DNA from: Crossaster papposus
Taxonomy: Eukaryota > Echinodermata > Asteroidea > Velatida > Solasteridae
Assembly (NCBI GenBank): GCA_037893245.1
Contig: JBAIAA010000313.1
Span: 1-64,000, forward strand
DNA length: 64,000 nt
Direction of reading: 5' to 3'
Shown: positions 20,130 through 31,154 of the stretch, one piece after another
Layout: the number at the start of each line of letters is the position of its first letter
Numbering within the stretch: position 1 is the first letter of the stretch
The notes under the pieces: model-generated
The model's input: only the letters and a program-made list of their open reading frames with translations
The model's database searches: none
Told to the model about the DNA's origin: nothing
Program-made: the position numbers and the translations under genes

Positions 20130-21040
20130 GTTACATCGCTCAGTGTCTTGGTGATGACAAATGGACCTTCCCAGTATCTCTGCAGTTTTAGGCTTATCCC
20201 AATTTTTTTGCATATTGCTGAACTGCTTCCATCTTCTCAAGTAGTCTCTCGGCATACTCTGTGTGTCCGTTGTATTCGTCTTCAGGAGGCCGTTCCATCA
20301 ATAAGTCGGCAGGTAACTTCAAATCACGGCCCATCATCAACTCATTAGGTGTACACCCCGTTTGCTTCAAGCGTTCTATTGAAGCGTTTTACCATAGCAT
20401 CAGATTGAAGATGAAGTGCTGTAGTTCGAGTCTTGGCGATGCCAAGTAGCTGACAAACATCACAGAACACTTTTGACTCGAAGATTCCACCCTAATCTGA
20501 GTGTAGTTGTAACGGGACACCATATCTGCAGATGAATTCTTCTGTCAAAACATTGGCGACTGTGGTTGCTTCTTGATTTGGAATGGCGTATGCCTCTGTC
20601 CATTTCGTGAAGTAATCTGCAACGACCAGTATGTACTTATTTTCTCGGTCTGAAACTGGCAGAGGACCCATCACACCAATGGCTATTCTTTCCATTGGTA
20701 TGCCGACATTGTACTTTTTCATAGGGCTGCGACAGTGCTTCTGCGGTTGTTTACGAGTTGCGCAGATATCGCAACTGTTCCACCATTTGCTTACATCACC
20801 TTGCACCTCGTACCAGTGAAACCTTTTCTGAACTCTGTCAGACGTCTTTCCGTCCCAAGTGTCCAGACATCGGTTCACAGTAAAGAAGTTTCATCAATTC
20901 TTTTGCCACGTTATCTTATCACCTACAGCTGATTCCCATCGTCTATACATCACTCCGTCACGTACTTCTAGGCGCTCCCATTGCGTCCAATATGATTGAA
21001 CTACTCTGCCCTCGGAAGAGACTTCTGCCCAGTTTGATAG
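20130..21040 (-). pseudogene. Gypsy integrase, broken
   Basis: The zinc-binding region (GHLG, FHWY, CDIC) and the core (PMERIAIGVMGPLP, DYFTKW) are recognisable. The frame is interrupted near the first His motif, and by a TAG right after LQLHSD at about 20490. The position of the catalytic Glu carries Lys (MVKRFNRT). A C-terminal GPF-type segment (RYWEGPFVI, about 20145-20175) follows another frameshift. It cannot encode a working enzyme. Confidence 0.85.
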
Positions 21041-21554
21041 CTCTTCTCTTTACTCTTTCCATCAGAGTACCGTCTCGATGTCTTGGTCATTCAGTTGCGA
21101 CTCTCTCAAGTCGTTGGCTGTCCACCCGAGGTCTCCTGACCTCCAGCCCTCTTCAGACTTTTCCTCTGAGGTTTCTTCTACGTCCTCGGTAGTTCCAATT
21201 ACGGAACAGTACAATCGTGGTGAATCCTGCGCCTTGGTATTTGCGTTGGGGTTAGTGCTATATATCTTGTATGTCTTCATTTGTGTTAACTTCATCTTTG
21301 TCAACTTCATCTGTGCACACGGGTTGGGCTGTTACATGACGACTTTTTGTTGTTGATACACTTGGGTGTGTTACCCATCAATTCTTCATTCTCTTTGCAA
21401 TTAAGCAAGACATTATTCGGCTCCGAGTTATTGGTGGCTGTGGGCTTTGGTGTGATGACATAATCATGCATTTCATGGTCACTGTTGACATTCGTCACAT
21501 GGCCGACGAGATAAGCCTGCATTACTGTGTTGCATCCTATGTCTGTGTTGCATG

Positions 21555-22049
21555 TCAAAATGTATAAGCACCATCACTTCTAGCCATCTTGCCGTCATGA
21601 CCTTCTGGGCTCTTGAAATTCATTAAACATCTCAATGCCTCATGGCTGTGCGTATCAGGAATTTTCTGCCACACAGGTAGTGATAAAAATGCCTTGTAGC
21701 ACTGATTATGAGCCAGAAGCTCTTTTCTCGTCACACAGTACTTGCGCTCAGCTTTGGCCAATGTACGGCTGAAGTATGCAACGACTCTTTCTGTGCCGTT
21801 TTGCACCTGCGATAACACTGCACCACTTCCATAGTTGCTTGCATCAGTATCTAGTATGAATTCACCTTCTTCATTAGGATACGCCAAAATTGAAGTGGAA
21901 GGGAGGGCCGCCTTAATCTGCTGAAATGTTCTCTCACTCTCGTCTGTCCAGATGAACTGCTGTTGTTTTTCTGTCAGCCGGTGCAATGGTTTTGCAATGG
22001 TTTTGCAATGCCTAAAAAGCCTTTCACAAATCTTCGGTAGTACGAGCAT
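21555..22049 (-). pseudogene. Gypsy RNase H region
   Basis: Encodes the end of the RT connection (KPLHRLTEKQQQFIWTDE) and an RNase H domain with FILDTDASNYGSGAVLSQ and the downstream YCVTRKELLA block. The frame then degenerates toward its C-terminus. It continues from the RT fragment at 21974-22162 in another frame. Confidence 0.85.
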
Positions 22050-22900
22050 AGGCCCAGGAAACTTCTCAATTCAGTGATATTCTTTGGTGTCGGCCAGTTT
22101 TTTACTGTAGCCGTCTTGGCGTCGTCTGTAGCTTTGCCCTTCTCACTGATGATGTGGCCCAAAAAGGAAACGCTGCGTTGAAATATATGGCATTTCTTTG
22201 GGCTTAGTTTCAGCCCAGCTGTCTCGAGTCGAACTAATACTTCTTCAAGTCGCCAGGTGCTTGTTAAAAATTGCAGCCATAGGATACGATGTCATCGATG
22301 TATATACGGCACGTTTGCCATTGCAACCCGTTCAACACTTTTCCATCAGTCGTTCAAACGTGGCGGGTGCATTGCAGAGTCCGAACGACATAACGTTAAC
22401 CGGTAGAACCCTATGCCTGTTGCAAATGCCGTCTTTTTCTTATCTTCATCAGACATCTCAACTTGCCAGTAGCCGCTCTGCAGGTCCTAAGTTGAAAACC
22501 AAGTGGAACCGGCCAGGAGAGTGTCAAGGGAGCTAGTCGTCTATTCTGCAACGGGTAGGAGTCTTTTATTGTCACGGCGTTGAGTTTACGATAGTCCACA
22601 CAAAATATGATGCTGCCGTCCTTCTTCTTTACCAGTACTATTGGTGATGCCCATGGGCTAGCAGACGGTTCTATAATTCCCCTCTTTAACATCGTGTTTA
22701 CTTCTTCAAATAATTCCACTCTTTGTTGGATTGGTATTCGGCGAGCTCTCTGGCGGATTGGGGGTACATCACCGGTGTTTATTTTATGTTGGTACACGGC
22801 TGTTTTGCCCAAATCTTCTGATAAATTTGCAAATACATCACAATGTTGCCGCAGTAATGTAGCAAGCTGTTGCTGCTGCTCATTTTCAAGATGAACGCTT
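21974..22900 (-). pseudogene. Gypsy reverse transcriptase, frameshifted
   Basis: The N-terminal part (22411-22812) shows [20 protein letters not shown] and [11 protein letters not shown]. The central part near 22290-22400 carries the FGLCNAPATFERLM motif and, after a frameshift, the YIDD active-site motif. The C-terminal part (21974-22162) shows GHIISEKG and the LRSFLGLCSYYRRFV block. At least two frameshifts separate these segments. Confidence 0.85.
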
Positions 22901-23035
22901 CATATCTTATACAGGTCATCCAGGTGGGAGGGCATGTAATTGGTGTCATTGTAAGCTGATTCTGTAGGTAGTAATTCATCTGCGTGTAAAGTTGCGGCTC
23001 TTACATCAATCACAGTGGTCTACATTTGTCACCAC

Positions 23036-23782
23036 TTATTCAATTAGCTCGCAGGTAGCAACGTTGGTACCTTCGTAGAGTGTGGCATGTTTCTCTGTCA
23101 GGTTCAAAATGCGTATTGGAATCTTCCCGCTGTCGGTGTATACCAATGACCTGGCGGTTATCATCTCATGCTTCTCTATTAAATTAGCCGTTGGTTCAAC
23201 TACAGCCAGTCCCGTAAGCCCTGCTTCTTTTTCAAGTTTACCCAGTAACAATACCTCTCCACCTGGTGGAATGCTCACAGTAGTGTCTGCAGTGATGCGG
23301 CATGATTTCGCTGATGTTCGTGTAGTGGTTGTGCACGCTATGGGTACGTCATGTAATTTCATTTCTGCCTTACCAACATCTAGATGACAGTTGTATTTCA
23401 TCATGAAATCATAGCCCAGGATACCATCTAGGTCGATCTCAGCCACCCATACATCATGTTGTACCTGAGGGCTCTGCTTGCCGATTTTAAGTTGAAAACT
23501 CCCACGCCCAATAGAGAGTAGGGCCTTGCCATCTGCAGTTACCATAGTAATTTCTTTATTCTCTAGTCGTGGTCGCGTTGGTTCAGGTAAGGCATAGTAA
23601 ATCTCTGGCCTCACTATCGTTATGTTGGCCCCTGTATCTACCAGAAAGTTAACACCAATCCCTTCTATATGTCCAGCCACATACATGCCACCTGCCCCCG
23701 TCGTCGATCTGATGCGTGGCTTTATTGTTGTGGTTGGGTCTGTGGTCCTGGGCCTGGGTGCTGGAGTCGATCTTTGGCCCAC
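23036..23782 (-). pseudogene. Gypsy aspartic protease region
   Basis: A 248-codon open frame with FLVDTGANITIV (aspartic protease active site) near residue 45 and a GILGYDFMMKY segment typical of retroelement proteases. It is in a different frame from the zinc knuckle just upstream, as is common between gag and pol, though decay could also explain that. It is the best-preserved pol segment. Confidence 0.85.
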
Positions 23783-23789
23783 AAGCTCG

Positions 23790-23963
23790 ACTGTCCGCCG
23801 TTTCCCTGACGTGAGCTTGTGTTATTTCTCCACGAACCGGCTTTTGGGCATTCTCGTCGGAAATGGCCAGTCTCGTGGCAATTCCAACACTCCACGGTGT
23901 CTTGGCCACCCTGGCGTGCCCACCTTCGTTGGGTTGATGGTCTGGGGGTAAACCTGTGGCCGT
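23790..23963 (-). pseudogene. Gypsy gag C-terminus with CCHC zinc knuckle
   Basis: CWNCHETGHFRREC at about 23858-23899 fits C-X2-C-X4-H-X4-C, the nucleocapsid knuckle. It is separated from the rest of gag by the 23964-25716 insertion. Confidence 0.8.
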
Positions 23964-24305
23964 CCCAGCTAACAATCGGACGTTTTCTGAACGTTTTTTT
24001 AACGTTTTAAATTGGTTTTTTAAACGTTCAAAAAAAAACGTTTTCTAAACGTTTTTTTGTGGTAGGTTTTGGACGTTTAAAAAACGTTTTTATTGAACGT
24101 TTAAAAAACCAATTTAAAACGTTTAAAAAACCAATTTAAAACGTTTAAAAAACCAATTTAAAACCTTGTCTCGTATTCGTTTTCCAGACCAGCTCTCCAG
24201 AAAACATTTAGACGTTTAGAAAACCTTTTAAGAACGTTTAGAAAACCTTTAAGAACGTCTAGAAAACCTTTTAAGAACGTTTAGAAAACCCTTTAAGAAC
24301 GTCTA

Positions 24306-24938
24306 CACTGCAAAAAATTTGGGTGTTGAATAACACCAGTTTGAGGATCATACCGTTTTAACACTATAATTTTGTACATATTAACTGCATGGACAAATTA
24401 CGTAATGAAATATTACAAAGAACTGACTTATTACACATTACACATCCATATACAATAATAATCTATTCCTACTGAATACGTACTACACACATAGCCATTG
24501 CCGTTGTTAGTTTTATACTACGCTTTTTTGTCCACGACGAAGTCGCAGCTAGTTTTTATGAATAATGTCAAAATTTGAAAACGAATAAAATGTAACGCGA
24601 ATTTTTAACTATGTTTGCACAAAAATCAAAATTCAATCATGGAATCGTTTAAATAATTACATATTATGGTAAAATAAATGGGTTTTTGGACTAAATACAA
24701 CAATTTAACATCGACTATTGTTAACATATACCATAATTCCTTATCGACCAATCAGAGGGCTTTATTTCACACACGCATGCGCACTAGGTCAAAATTAACA
24801 CCAAAAGTACGTAACACCAGTACTTGATTTGAAACTAATACTTCAATAATCATTTTACTTCATTTTAACACCAATGTTCATTCCAAAAGATTAAAAAAAC
24901 ATTGGTGTTAAAATTTTAACACCACAGTTTTTGCAGTG
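24306..24938. mobile_element. CACTGCAAAAA-ended MITE nested in the AAACGTTT element
   Basis: Inverted ends CACTGCAAAAA and TTTTTGCAGTG, each followed internally by GGTGTT / AACACC motifs. The 633-bp AT-rich body is non-coding. It splits the 22-bp tandem array of its host element into two halves, so it is the youngest layer. Confidence 0.75.
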
Positions 24939-25229
24939 CCTTTTTAGGACGTCTAGAAAACCTTTAGACGTTTAAAAAACCTTTTAAGAACGTCTAGAAA
25001 ACCTTTTAAAAACGTTCAAAAAACCTTTTAAGAACGTTCAGAAAACCTTTTAAGAACGTCTAGAAAACCTTTTAAGAACGTTCAGAAAACCTATTCAGAA
25101 CGTTCAGAAAACCTTTCAAGAACATCCAACATAGCGTTTGAATATAAACGATGGCATGCACGCTGTACGTAGGCGGCCAGCCAGGCCGCGCCGGCGCACC
25201 GCATGATATCGATGTCACAAAATATAACA

Positions 25230-25300
25230 ATTACGTACATCAACATCATCGATCATCATAATCATAATCATCATCATAATCCCCATCATTAGGCTACTCA
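25230..25300. repeat. CAT/ATC microsatellite
   Basis: Imperfect (CAT)n/(ATA)n tract inside the AAACGTTT element. Confidence 0.7.
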
Positions 25301-25716
25301 ATTTAATCATCAAAATAATAATCATATTAAATCATAATATTAAAAAACAATAATTAATTACAATTAGTTTTTATTTGACTTGGACGTAAAGAAAACGTTT
25401 TTTAAACGTCCAGAAAAAAATTCGTCTTTTTCAAACGTTTCGTAAACGTTTTGTAAACGTTTTAAAAAAACCTTTGCTTTGGGGCAAATATTAGGTCAAA
25501 ATTAGATGTTCTCCAAACGTTTTTTAAACGTTTGTTAAAAATCAAGACGTAGCGGACGTTTAAAAAACGTTTTTTAAACGTTTATTTAGGACGAAGACCT
25601 AGCGGGCCTAATTAAACGTTTAAATAACGTTTTTTAAACGTTTATTTAGGACGAAGACCTAGCGGACCTACTTAAACGTTTAAAAAACGTTTTTTAAACG
25701 TTTTGTGTTTGCTGGG

Positions 25717-26703
25717 GTAATCCGTCTTCCTTTCCCCATTTAGTTGCTTCTGTAGATTGTTGAACCCTTCGGTAATTACATTACCGATTGTAGAGGTGAA
25801 TGCAGCAAGCTGTCGTTCCAGTGATGGAGCGGCTACTGCATCTGTCGTGCCTGTAGTTTCAGAGGTTACCACTCTGGCAGCTGGTGCTGACCGTCTTATT
25901 TGGCCCCGTTGTCTCTCTGCCATATGAAATGCCTCAAGCTCAATGGCAACTCTCACGGCATCATCAATGTTGATCGGCCTGGACTGAAACACCCGCCAAC
26001 GGATGTCAGCATCATCGAGAGCATCCATAAAATGCTCCTTTGCCAATGTTTCCTGTAGCTCGTAGGGTGCCGTTGGGTATGCCCGTCGCGTCAACCGCCT
26101 TATGCTCTGGGCCAATTCGGGAAGTTTTTCATCTCTCCCTCTCATTCGGTTTTTTAATTGAACACGAAACATTTCCGTCTGGTTGTCTGGGCTAAATCGT
26201 CGACCAAGTGCTGCGATGAGGGCGTTATAATCTCGTCGTCTAGTGACATCCAAGTCACCCAGCACGGCCTGTGCCGCGCCCCGCAGATTGGCAGCCAGGT
26301 ACATCGCCTTCTCTCGTGCACTCCAACCATTGAGCTCGGATAATAGCTCAAACTGCACGAGGTAGTCTTCCCAGGGGCTCATGCCATCATACGTTGCTGG
26401 CCTAACTCTCGGCTTATTGTCAGACAGGGCTGACATGTTGTTCCGTGTCGATCTCTGTTGTTCCATGTTGTTTGGTGACGGTTCTTGTCGTTTATTACTG
26501 GCAGTGTCCAATGCCGCAAGTTGCCGCCGCAACTTTTCATTCTCTTCCTTCATTAGGTTAATTTCCCGTCGTTCCCGTTGAAATGAACTGTCACCATCAC
26601 CGCCCCATGCCGGTGAATTTTGCACGGTGTCATCTTCTGGCGTACTTGAACGGCCCGCCCCGGCGGTGGGTCCGAACTGGATTTCTTGATCCGAAGTATC
26701 CAT
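25717..26703 (-). pseudogene. Gypsy gag N-terminus and capsid
   Basis: The open frame starts MDTSDQEIQFGPTAGAGRSS. Residues about 40-70 form a coiled-coil-like stretch (REINLMKEENEKLRRQLAAL). A capsid-like region follows (YDGMSPWEDYLVQFELL through LGRRFSPDNQTEMFRVQL), as in gypsy gag. The frame runs 15 codons into the nested element before stopping, so the protein is truncated by the insertion. Confidence 0.85.
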
Positions 26704-26769
26704 CTTCTTTTGTCGTTCTGGTAGCGTGTATAATTTCTCCGTTGAAGTCCGGCCACCGCTGCCACCAAA

Positions 26770-27131
26770 TGTAACGGGCGTGAAATTGCTGATACAAGTA
26801 CTAAATGACTAGAGAAACTGGAGAGATCGTGCTGTGGCTTCAAAGAATAATAACAGTTTTATTATCTGTACGATGTTTCCAATACTAAGCACACATTATG
26901 TCTAATGCGAATAAACCGAATGTCTATGTGTGTAACAATGAGACGGAGCGTCAAGGTGTATTGCAATCGAACGTCGGCTGAGACGCGCTCCACATACTAT
27001 AGTCTACCGGGCCAGAACCAGTCACGGCCTGAACATCGATCTGAAACTCTCAACCACGAGCACTGATTTGGCTCGTCTTTTATAGCGGATTGGGCGCGTA
27101 CATAACGCGTGGAGCTAGCGTTTCATAACAA
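26770..27131 (-). mobile_element. 5' LTR of the gypsy element
   Basis: The left 207 bp (26770-26976) match the other LTR. On the minus strand CTATAAAAGACGAGCC (27071-27086) is a good TATA box placed upstream of the shared region, consistent with U3 on the right. The outer end at 27131 is inferred from a TG..CA rule only. Confidence 0.65.
27077..27084 (-). promoter_or_regulatory. LTR TATA box
   Basis: TATAAAAG on the minus strand in the U3 part of the 5' LTR. Confidence 0.55.
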
Positions 27132-27582
27132 AATGTCCTTTGCAATACCCTGATTGGTCATAAACCATTCCTCCATGTATTATTCCAAATCAAAATAATC
27201 ACAGCGTCTTGACCTAGAAAGCTTAGATGAATTAAACTTGTATAAGTCATTTCATTTAACAATAACTCTACTATTAATTTATCATAGGCCCTATTGTTAA
27301 TACGTGGTCAACTGTATTGACATCAATTCTTTCCATAGAAATACGAAATGTAGCTTGATACTTATTTCTTATCTTCCTAAGGCCCATCATTTCAATTAGG
27401 TTTAGGAAATGAACATGTATTCTATCAGATTAAAGAATGAATTAATCATGACTTGTATTTTCGTTACAATATTTTAATGTAGAAATAACGGTACTGGCAC
27501 ACAAAAACTGTTGGTCCCATTGTTGGTCCCATCAAGTACAAATTCACACCCACCCATAACAAATCCTGCGTACGGGCCTGTT
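27132..27582. other. AT-rich DNA, nothing recognised
   Basis: Flank between the gypsy element and repeat B copy 2. No feature seen. Confidence 0.45.
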
Positions 27583-27880
27583 GTTGCAAGTCTGTTGCAA
27601 GTACATGTAAAGTATGGTTGGTTATCGTGGCTGAGATGAGATAGGTCAATACGTATAGGCTGGGTTCGGGTGGTCTGTTCTTGACTTGCGAAACTCGATT
27701 GTGCAAAACCGCTAATATTTTATAATATATGTGTGATCCTGTTCCGAATGCAAGGTTCTTGGGTCCCGTTTAAGCGCGACAACCGAGTTTCGCGTGTCCA
27801 GAACAGACCGCCCGTCGCGACGAACCGCAGTCAGAGTTACCTTTAAAGTGACCCGGATGTGCAGGGGCCTACAAGCTGCA
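27583..27880. repeat. Interspersed repeat B, copy 2
   Basis: Foldback core with TGGTCTGTTCTTGACTTGCG at the left and CGCGTGTCCAGAACAGACCG at the right. The centre differs (a TATAATATATG insertion). The 300-bp right flank seen in copies 1 and 3 is missing. Confidence 0.75.
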
Positions 27881-27928
27881 GCTTAATCAAAACAAAACAT
27901 TTTGTTTGGGGGGTGGGGGTTTCCCGAA

Positions 27929-27954
27929 TAAATAAATAAATAAATAAATAATGA
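27929..27954. repeat. (AATA)n microsatellite
   Basis: Six tetranucleotide units. Confidence 0.85.
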
Positions 27955-28119
27955 AAATACCAAATAATTCTTCTATGAAATAACCAACCATTGTTTATAC
28001 ACATTTATTTCCAAGCAAGCATTGTTCCTATGTAACAAAGAGATACGGATTGTAAAAAAAACCAGGGCTTTAAGGCAGTCCATACAAAAAAATGGGTAGG
28101 GGCTCGATGTTTAGAAACG

Positions 28120-28663
28120 ATAGAATGGTCAATACGTATAGGCTGGGTTCGGGCGGTCTGTTCTTGACTCGTGAAACTCGATTGTGCAAAACCCTGAATA
28201 ATAGGTGGTGTGTGATCCTGTTCCGAGTGTAAGGTTCTTAGGTCGCGTTTGAGCGCGACAACCGAGTTTCGCGTGTCAAGAACAGACCGCCAGACGAACC
28301 AGTCAGAGCGGTCAGAGTCACCATTGGAGTGACCCGGATGTGCAGGGGCCGCATGCGCAGAGTTCATCAAGTTCATGTTGTTTTGTCTGGTACGTTTTGT
28401 CATTTCCGGTCTGTATTTCCTCCAAAGCTCTAGGGGCCAACTTACTTGAGCTGCTAAGCGCAACAAATGTTGAGCTGCCAAGCACAATAAATTGGCTTAG
28501 CACAACAGTGCCTTGCTCAGTTAAATAGGTTACCAGTTTAGACTCCATATGTTTTTTTCCTGAGCGCTTCCAAAATAAACCAGTTAAACATTCTACCTGA
28601 GGCTAAACAATTTATAATTGTATGCATGTATTGTCCTAAATCAAGTAAGTAAAATAATAATAA
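28120..28663. repeat. Interspersed repeat B, copy 3 (interrupted by the array)
   Basis: Arms at 28154-28180 and 28263-28289 pair over 27 bp with one mismatch. The copy follows copy 1 through GCTAAATCAAGTAAG-type sequence and stops at AATAATAATAA, exactly where the tandem array starts with CTAG. Confidence 0.75.
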
Positions 28664-29669
28664 CTAGAAATGTGTTTGTGGACAAACACAGAGCTGTTTC
28701 GCTTGTCTAAAATGACTTTGAATATGTGAGTGGTGGTCTATGTGTGTACCAGATCTGAAGTCGATCGGATTTACCAAAGTGCCAAATATATCTTGGTTGC
28801 AAAAAACGTGTACAAATCCTATGGGAAAAACTGCACCTTTAACGTGACGTCACATGGCCCACGATGACGTCGTCATGACGTCATCTTAATTTCCGTCTAT
28901 AACACATCCTGGAATACTTGCATACCAAGTTTGACCCCAATCAGACCTTTACTTCCAGAGATAGAGGGTCTTAAAAAGTACACCTTTAAAGTTACGTCAC
29001 CTGACCCACGATGACGTCATCATGACGATTGTCCTTGTGGCCCTCCTAGAGGTGGTGGTCGAGGTGTGTACTAAGTTTCGAGTCGATTGGATTTACCAAA
29101 GTGTCAAATTCAATAGTCTGACGAAAAACGTGTACAAAACCTATAGGGAAAACTGCACCTTTAATGTGACGTCACATGGCCCATGATGACGTCGTCATGA
29201 CGTCATCTTAATTTTTGTCTATAACACATCCTGGAATACTTGCATATCAAGTTTGACCCCAATCAGACCTTTACTTCCAGAGATAGAGGGTCTTATAAAC
29301 TGCACGTTTAATGTGACGTCAAATGACCCACGATGACGTCATCATGACGATTTTTGTTCTGGCCCCTCTGGGGATGGTGGTTGAGGTGTGTCTTAAGTCT
29401 CAAGTCGATCGGATTTACCGAAGTGTCAAATTCAATATTCTGAAGAAAAACGTGTACAAATCCTATGGGGAAAAATTGCACCTTTAACGTGACGTCACGT
29501 GACCACGAATGACGTAATCGTGACAAATTTCTTCTAGGATCATCTGTGGGTGGTGGTCTAAGTGTATGCCAAGTCTCAAGTCGATCGGATTTACCAAAGT
29601 GTCAAAGTGTATTGGCAGAAAAAACGTGTACAAATCCTATGGGAAAAAGTGACAAAAAAACAAAAAAAA
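28664..29669. repeat. C unit 1
   Basis: First unit of the array. Start variant CTAGAAATG. It carries two alternating pairs of the long and short modules and ends GTGACAAAAAAACAAAAAAAA. It is nearly identical to C unit 2. Confidence 0.85.
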
Positions 29670-31154
29670 CTAGAGATATGTCTGTTCAAGGAACAGAGCA
29701 TATGGCTTTTTCGCATTTTTTTGTTGTATTGTTCATTACATTTATGATTTCATTTAATACATTTCTTTACTTTAATTTTTTCAAAACTGCAAATTTTAAA
29801 TTATTAATTGGATTATATCTCTCGCGGTTAATTTTCAGAAATGTTTAAAGGTTTTTTAATTGTAATTTCCGGTCTAGTGACGTCATATTATCGTGACGTT
29901 ATTAACAGAAAGCTCGAGAGCTGTCTTAACTTTGCTATTTAAAGCAAAAATCTGGATTATATCTATCGCGGTTGATTTTTAAGCGACGTTTTAAGGTTTT
30001 AAGGTCTTTTCATTGTAACTTCCGGTTTGGTGACGTCATCAATAAATCTCTTTCTCAATATGTTGTTAGCACGAAGCTGATTATATACACCGGTTATAAA
30101 GTGATTTCAGCAAACTTCGCCACACACATCAACAGATTATTCATTTTAACCATTTTTCAACCTGCCGCTAGAGGGCGCTATAACGTGTTATGACGTCGCC
30201 GGTAATTATTTTGAAAAGTTTATTCTAGCCAGACACTAACATCGTTGACAGTAAGTTCATATCATTTTTAAGTTTTAAATTATAAGGCACTTCCGGTTTG
30301 GACCGGAAGGAAGGGTCACGTGATTTCACGCACATGAGTTGAAATGAAGATCTTTAATTATTCTATCTATCGAGAGCTGTCTTAACTTTGCTATTTCAAG
30401 CAAAAATCTGGATTATATCTATCGCGGTTGATTTTTAAGCGACGTTTTAAGGTTTTAAGGTCTTTTCATTGTAACTTCCGGTTTGGTGACGTCATCAATA
30501 AATATCTTTCTCAATATGTTCTTAGCACGAAGCTGATTATATACACCGGTTATAAAGTGATTTCAGCAAACTTCGCCACACACATCAACAGATTATTCAT
30601 TTTAACCATTATTCAAACTGCCGCTAGAGGGCGCTATAACAATATGACGTCACCAATTTTTTTTTGAAAAATACATTGTAGCCAGACACTAACATCGTTG
30701 AAAGTAAGTTCATATCATTTTTCACTTTCAAATTATGAGGCACTTCCGGTTTAGACCGGAAGGAAGGGTCACGTGATTTCACGCACGCGAGATAAAATCA
30801 AGATCCTGGATTATTCTATCTATTGCCACAAAAATTAAGTTTCGGTCTTTTGCGGTTGATTTGTTATTGATTTTCAAAGATTAAATCAATTACACCTTTA
30901 AGATGACGTCACGTGACCCCTGATGACGTCACCATGACGTATTTCTGCGAGACACGAGTTCACTATGGGGTCTTCACCTGGGTTAAGTTTTATGTAAATA
31001 CGACTTTGTTTTCGATTAAAAGTGACGGGCAGAAAAAACGTGTACAAAGTCTATGGGGTTTAGGTTACTAAAAGAAAAGAAAAAAAAAAAAAAGAAGAAA
31101 AAAAAAAATCAGAACAAAAACAAAGGCTTTTTCGCAAAATTGCGAAAAAGCCAA
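29670..31154. repeat. D unit 1 (short form)
   Basis: Starts CTAGAGATATG with hairpin TCTGTTC/GAACAGA. It contains an internal direct duplication of about 456 bp (from 29914 and 30370), two CTCF-like motifs and two ACTTCCGG...CCGGAAG palindromes. It ends with the GGCTTTTTCGC hairpin (31125-31152). Confidence 0.85.
31125..31152. repeat. GGCTTTTTCGC hairpin (D-type), first of three
   Basis: Stem GGCTTTTTCGCA / TGCGAAAAAGCC with a 4-nt loop. The others are at 50875-50903 (one base longer in the loop) and 60769-60796. All lie at the right ends of D units. Confidence 0.9.

Larger units (their letters stand above)
23964..25716. mobile_element. AAACGTTT-rich element inserted in gag
   Basis: The ends are CCCAGCTAACA and TGTTTGCTGGG, near-perfect short inverted repeats. 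The interior consists of arrays: ACGTTTAAAAAACGTTTTTT units on both flanks, a roughly 60-bp unit with ATTTAGGACGAAGACCTAGCGG (25555-25700) and a roughly 22-bp unit close to AGAAAACCTTTTAAGAACGT (24180-24305 and 24945-25125). There is no transposase. The sequence outside resumes gag on each side. The superfamily and the target duplication are unresolved. Confidence 0.75.
18404..27131 (-). mobile_element. Decayed Ty3/gypsy LTR retrotransposon
   Basis: Domain order on the minus strand is gag, zinc knuckle, aspartic protease, RT, RNase H and integrase, which defines Ty3/gypsy. Direct LTR remnants flank it. A primer-binding-like TGGTGGCAGCGG starts 2 nt inside the 5' LTR end (about 26756-26767). 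The coding region has several frameshifts, an in-frame stop in integrase and a 1.75-kb nested insertion in gag, so it is dead. The right boundary is inferred (a CA near 27131); no target duplication was resolved. Confidence 0.85.
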
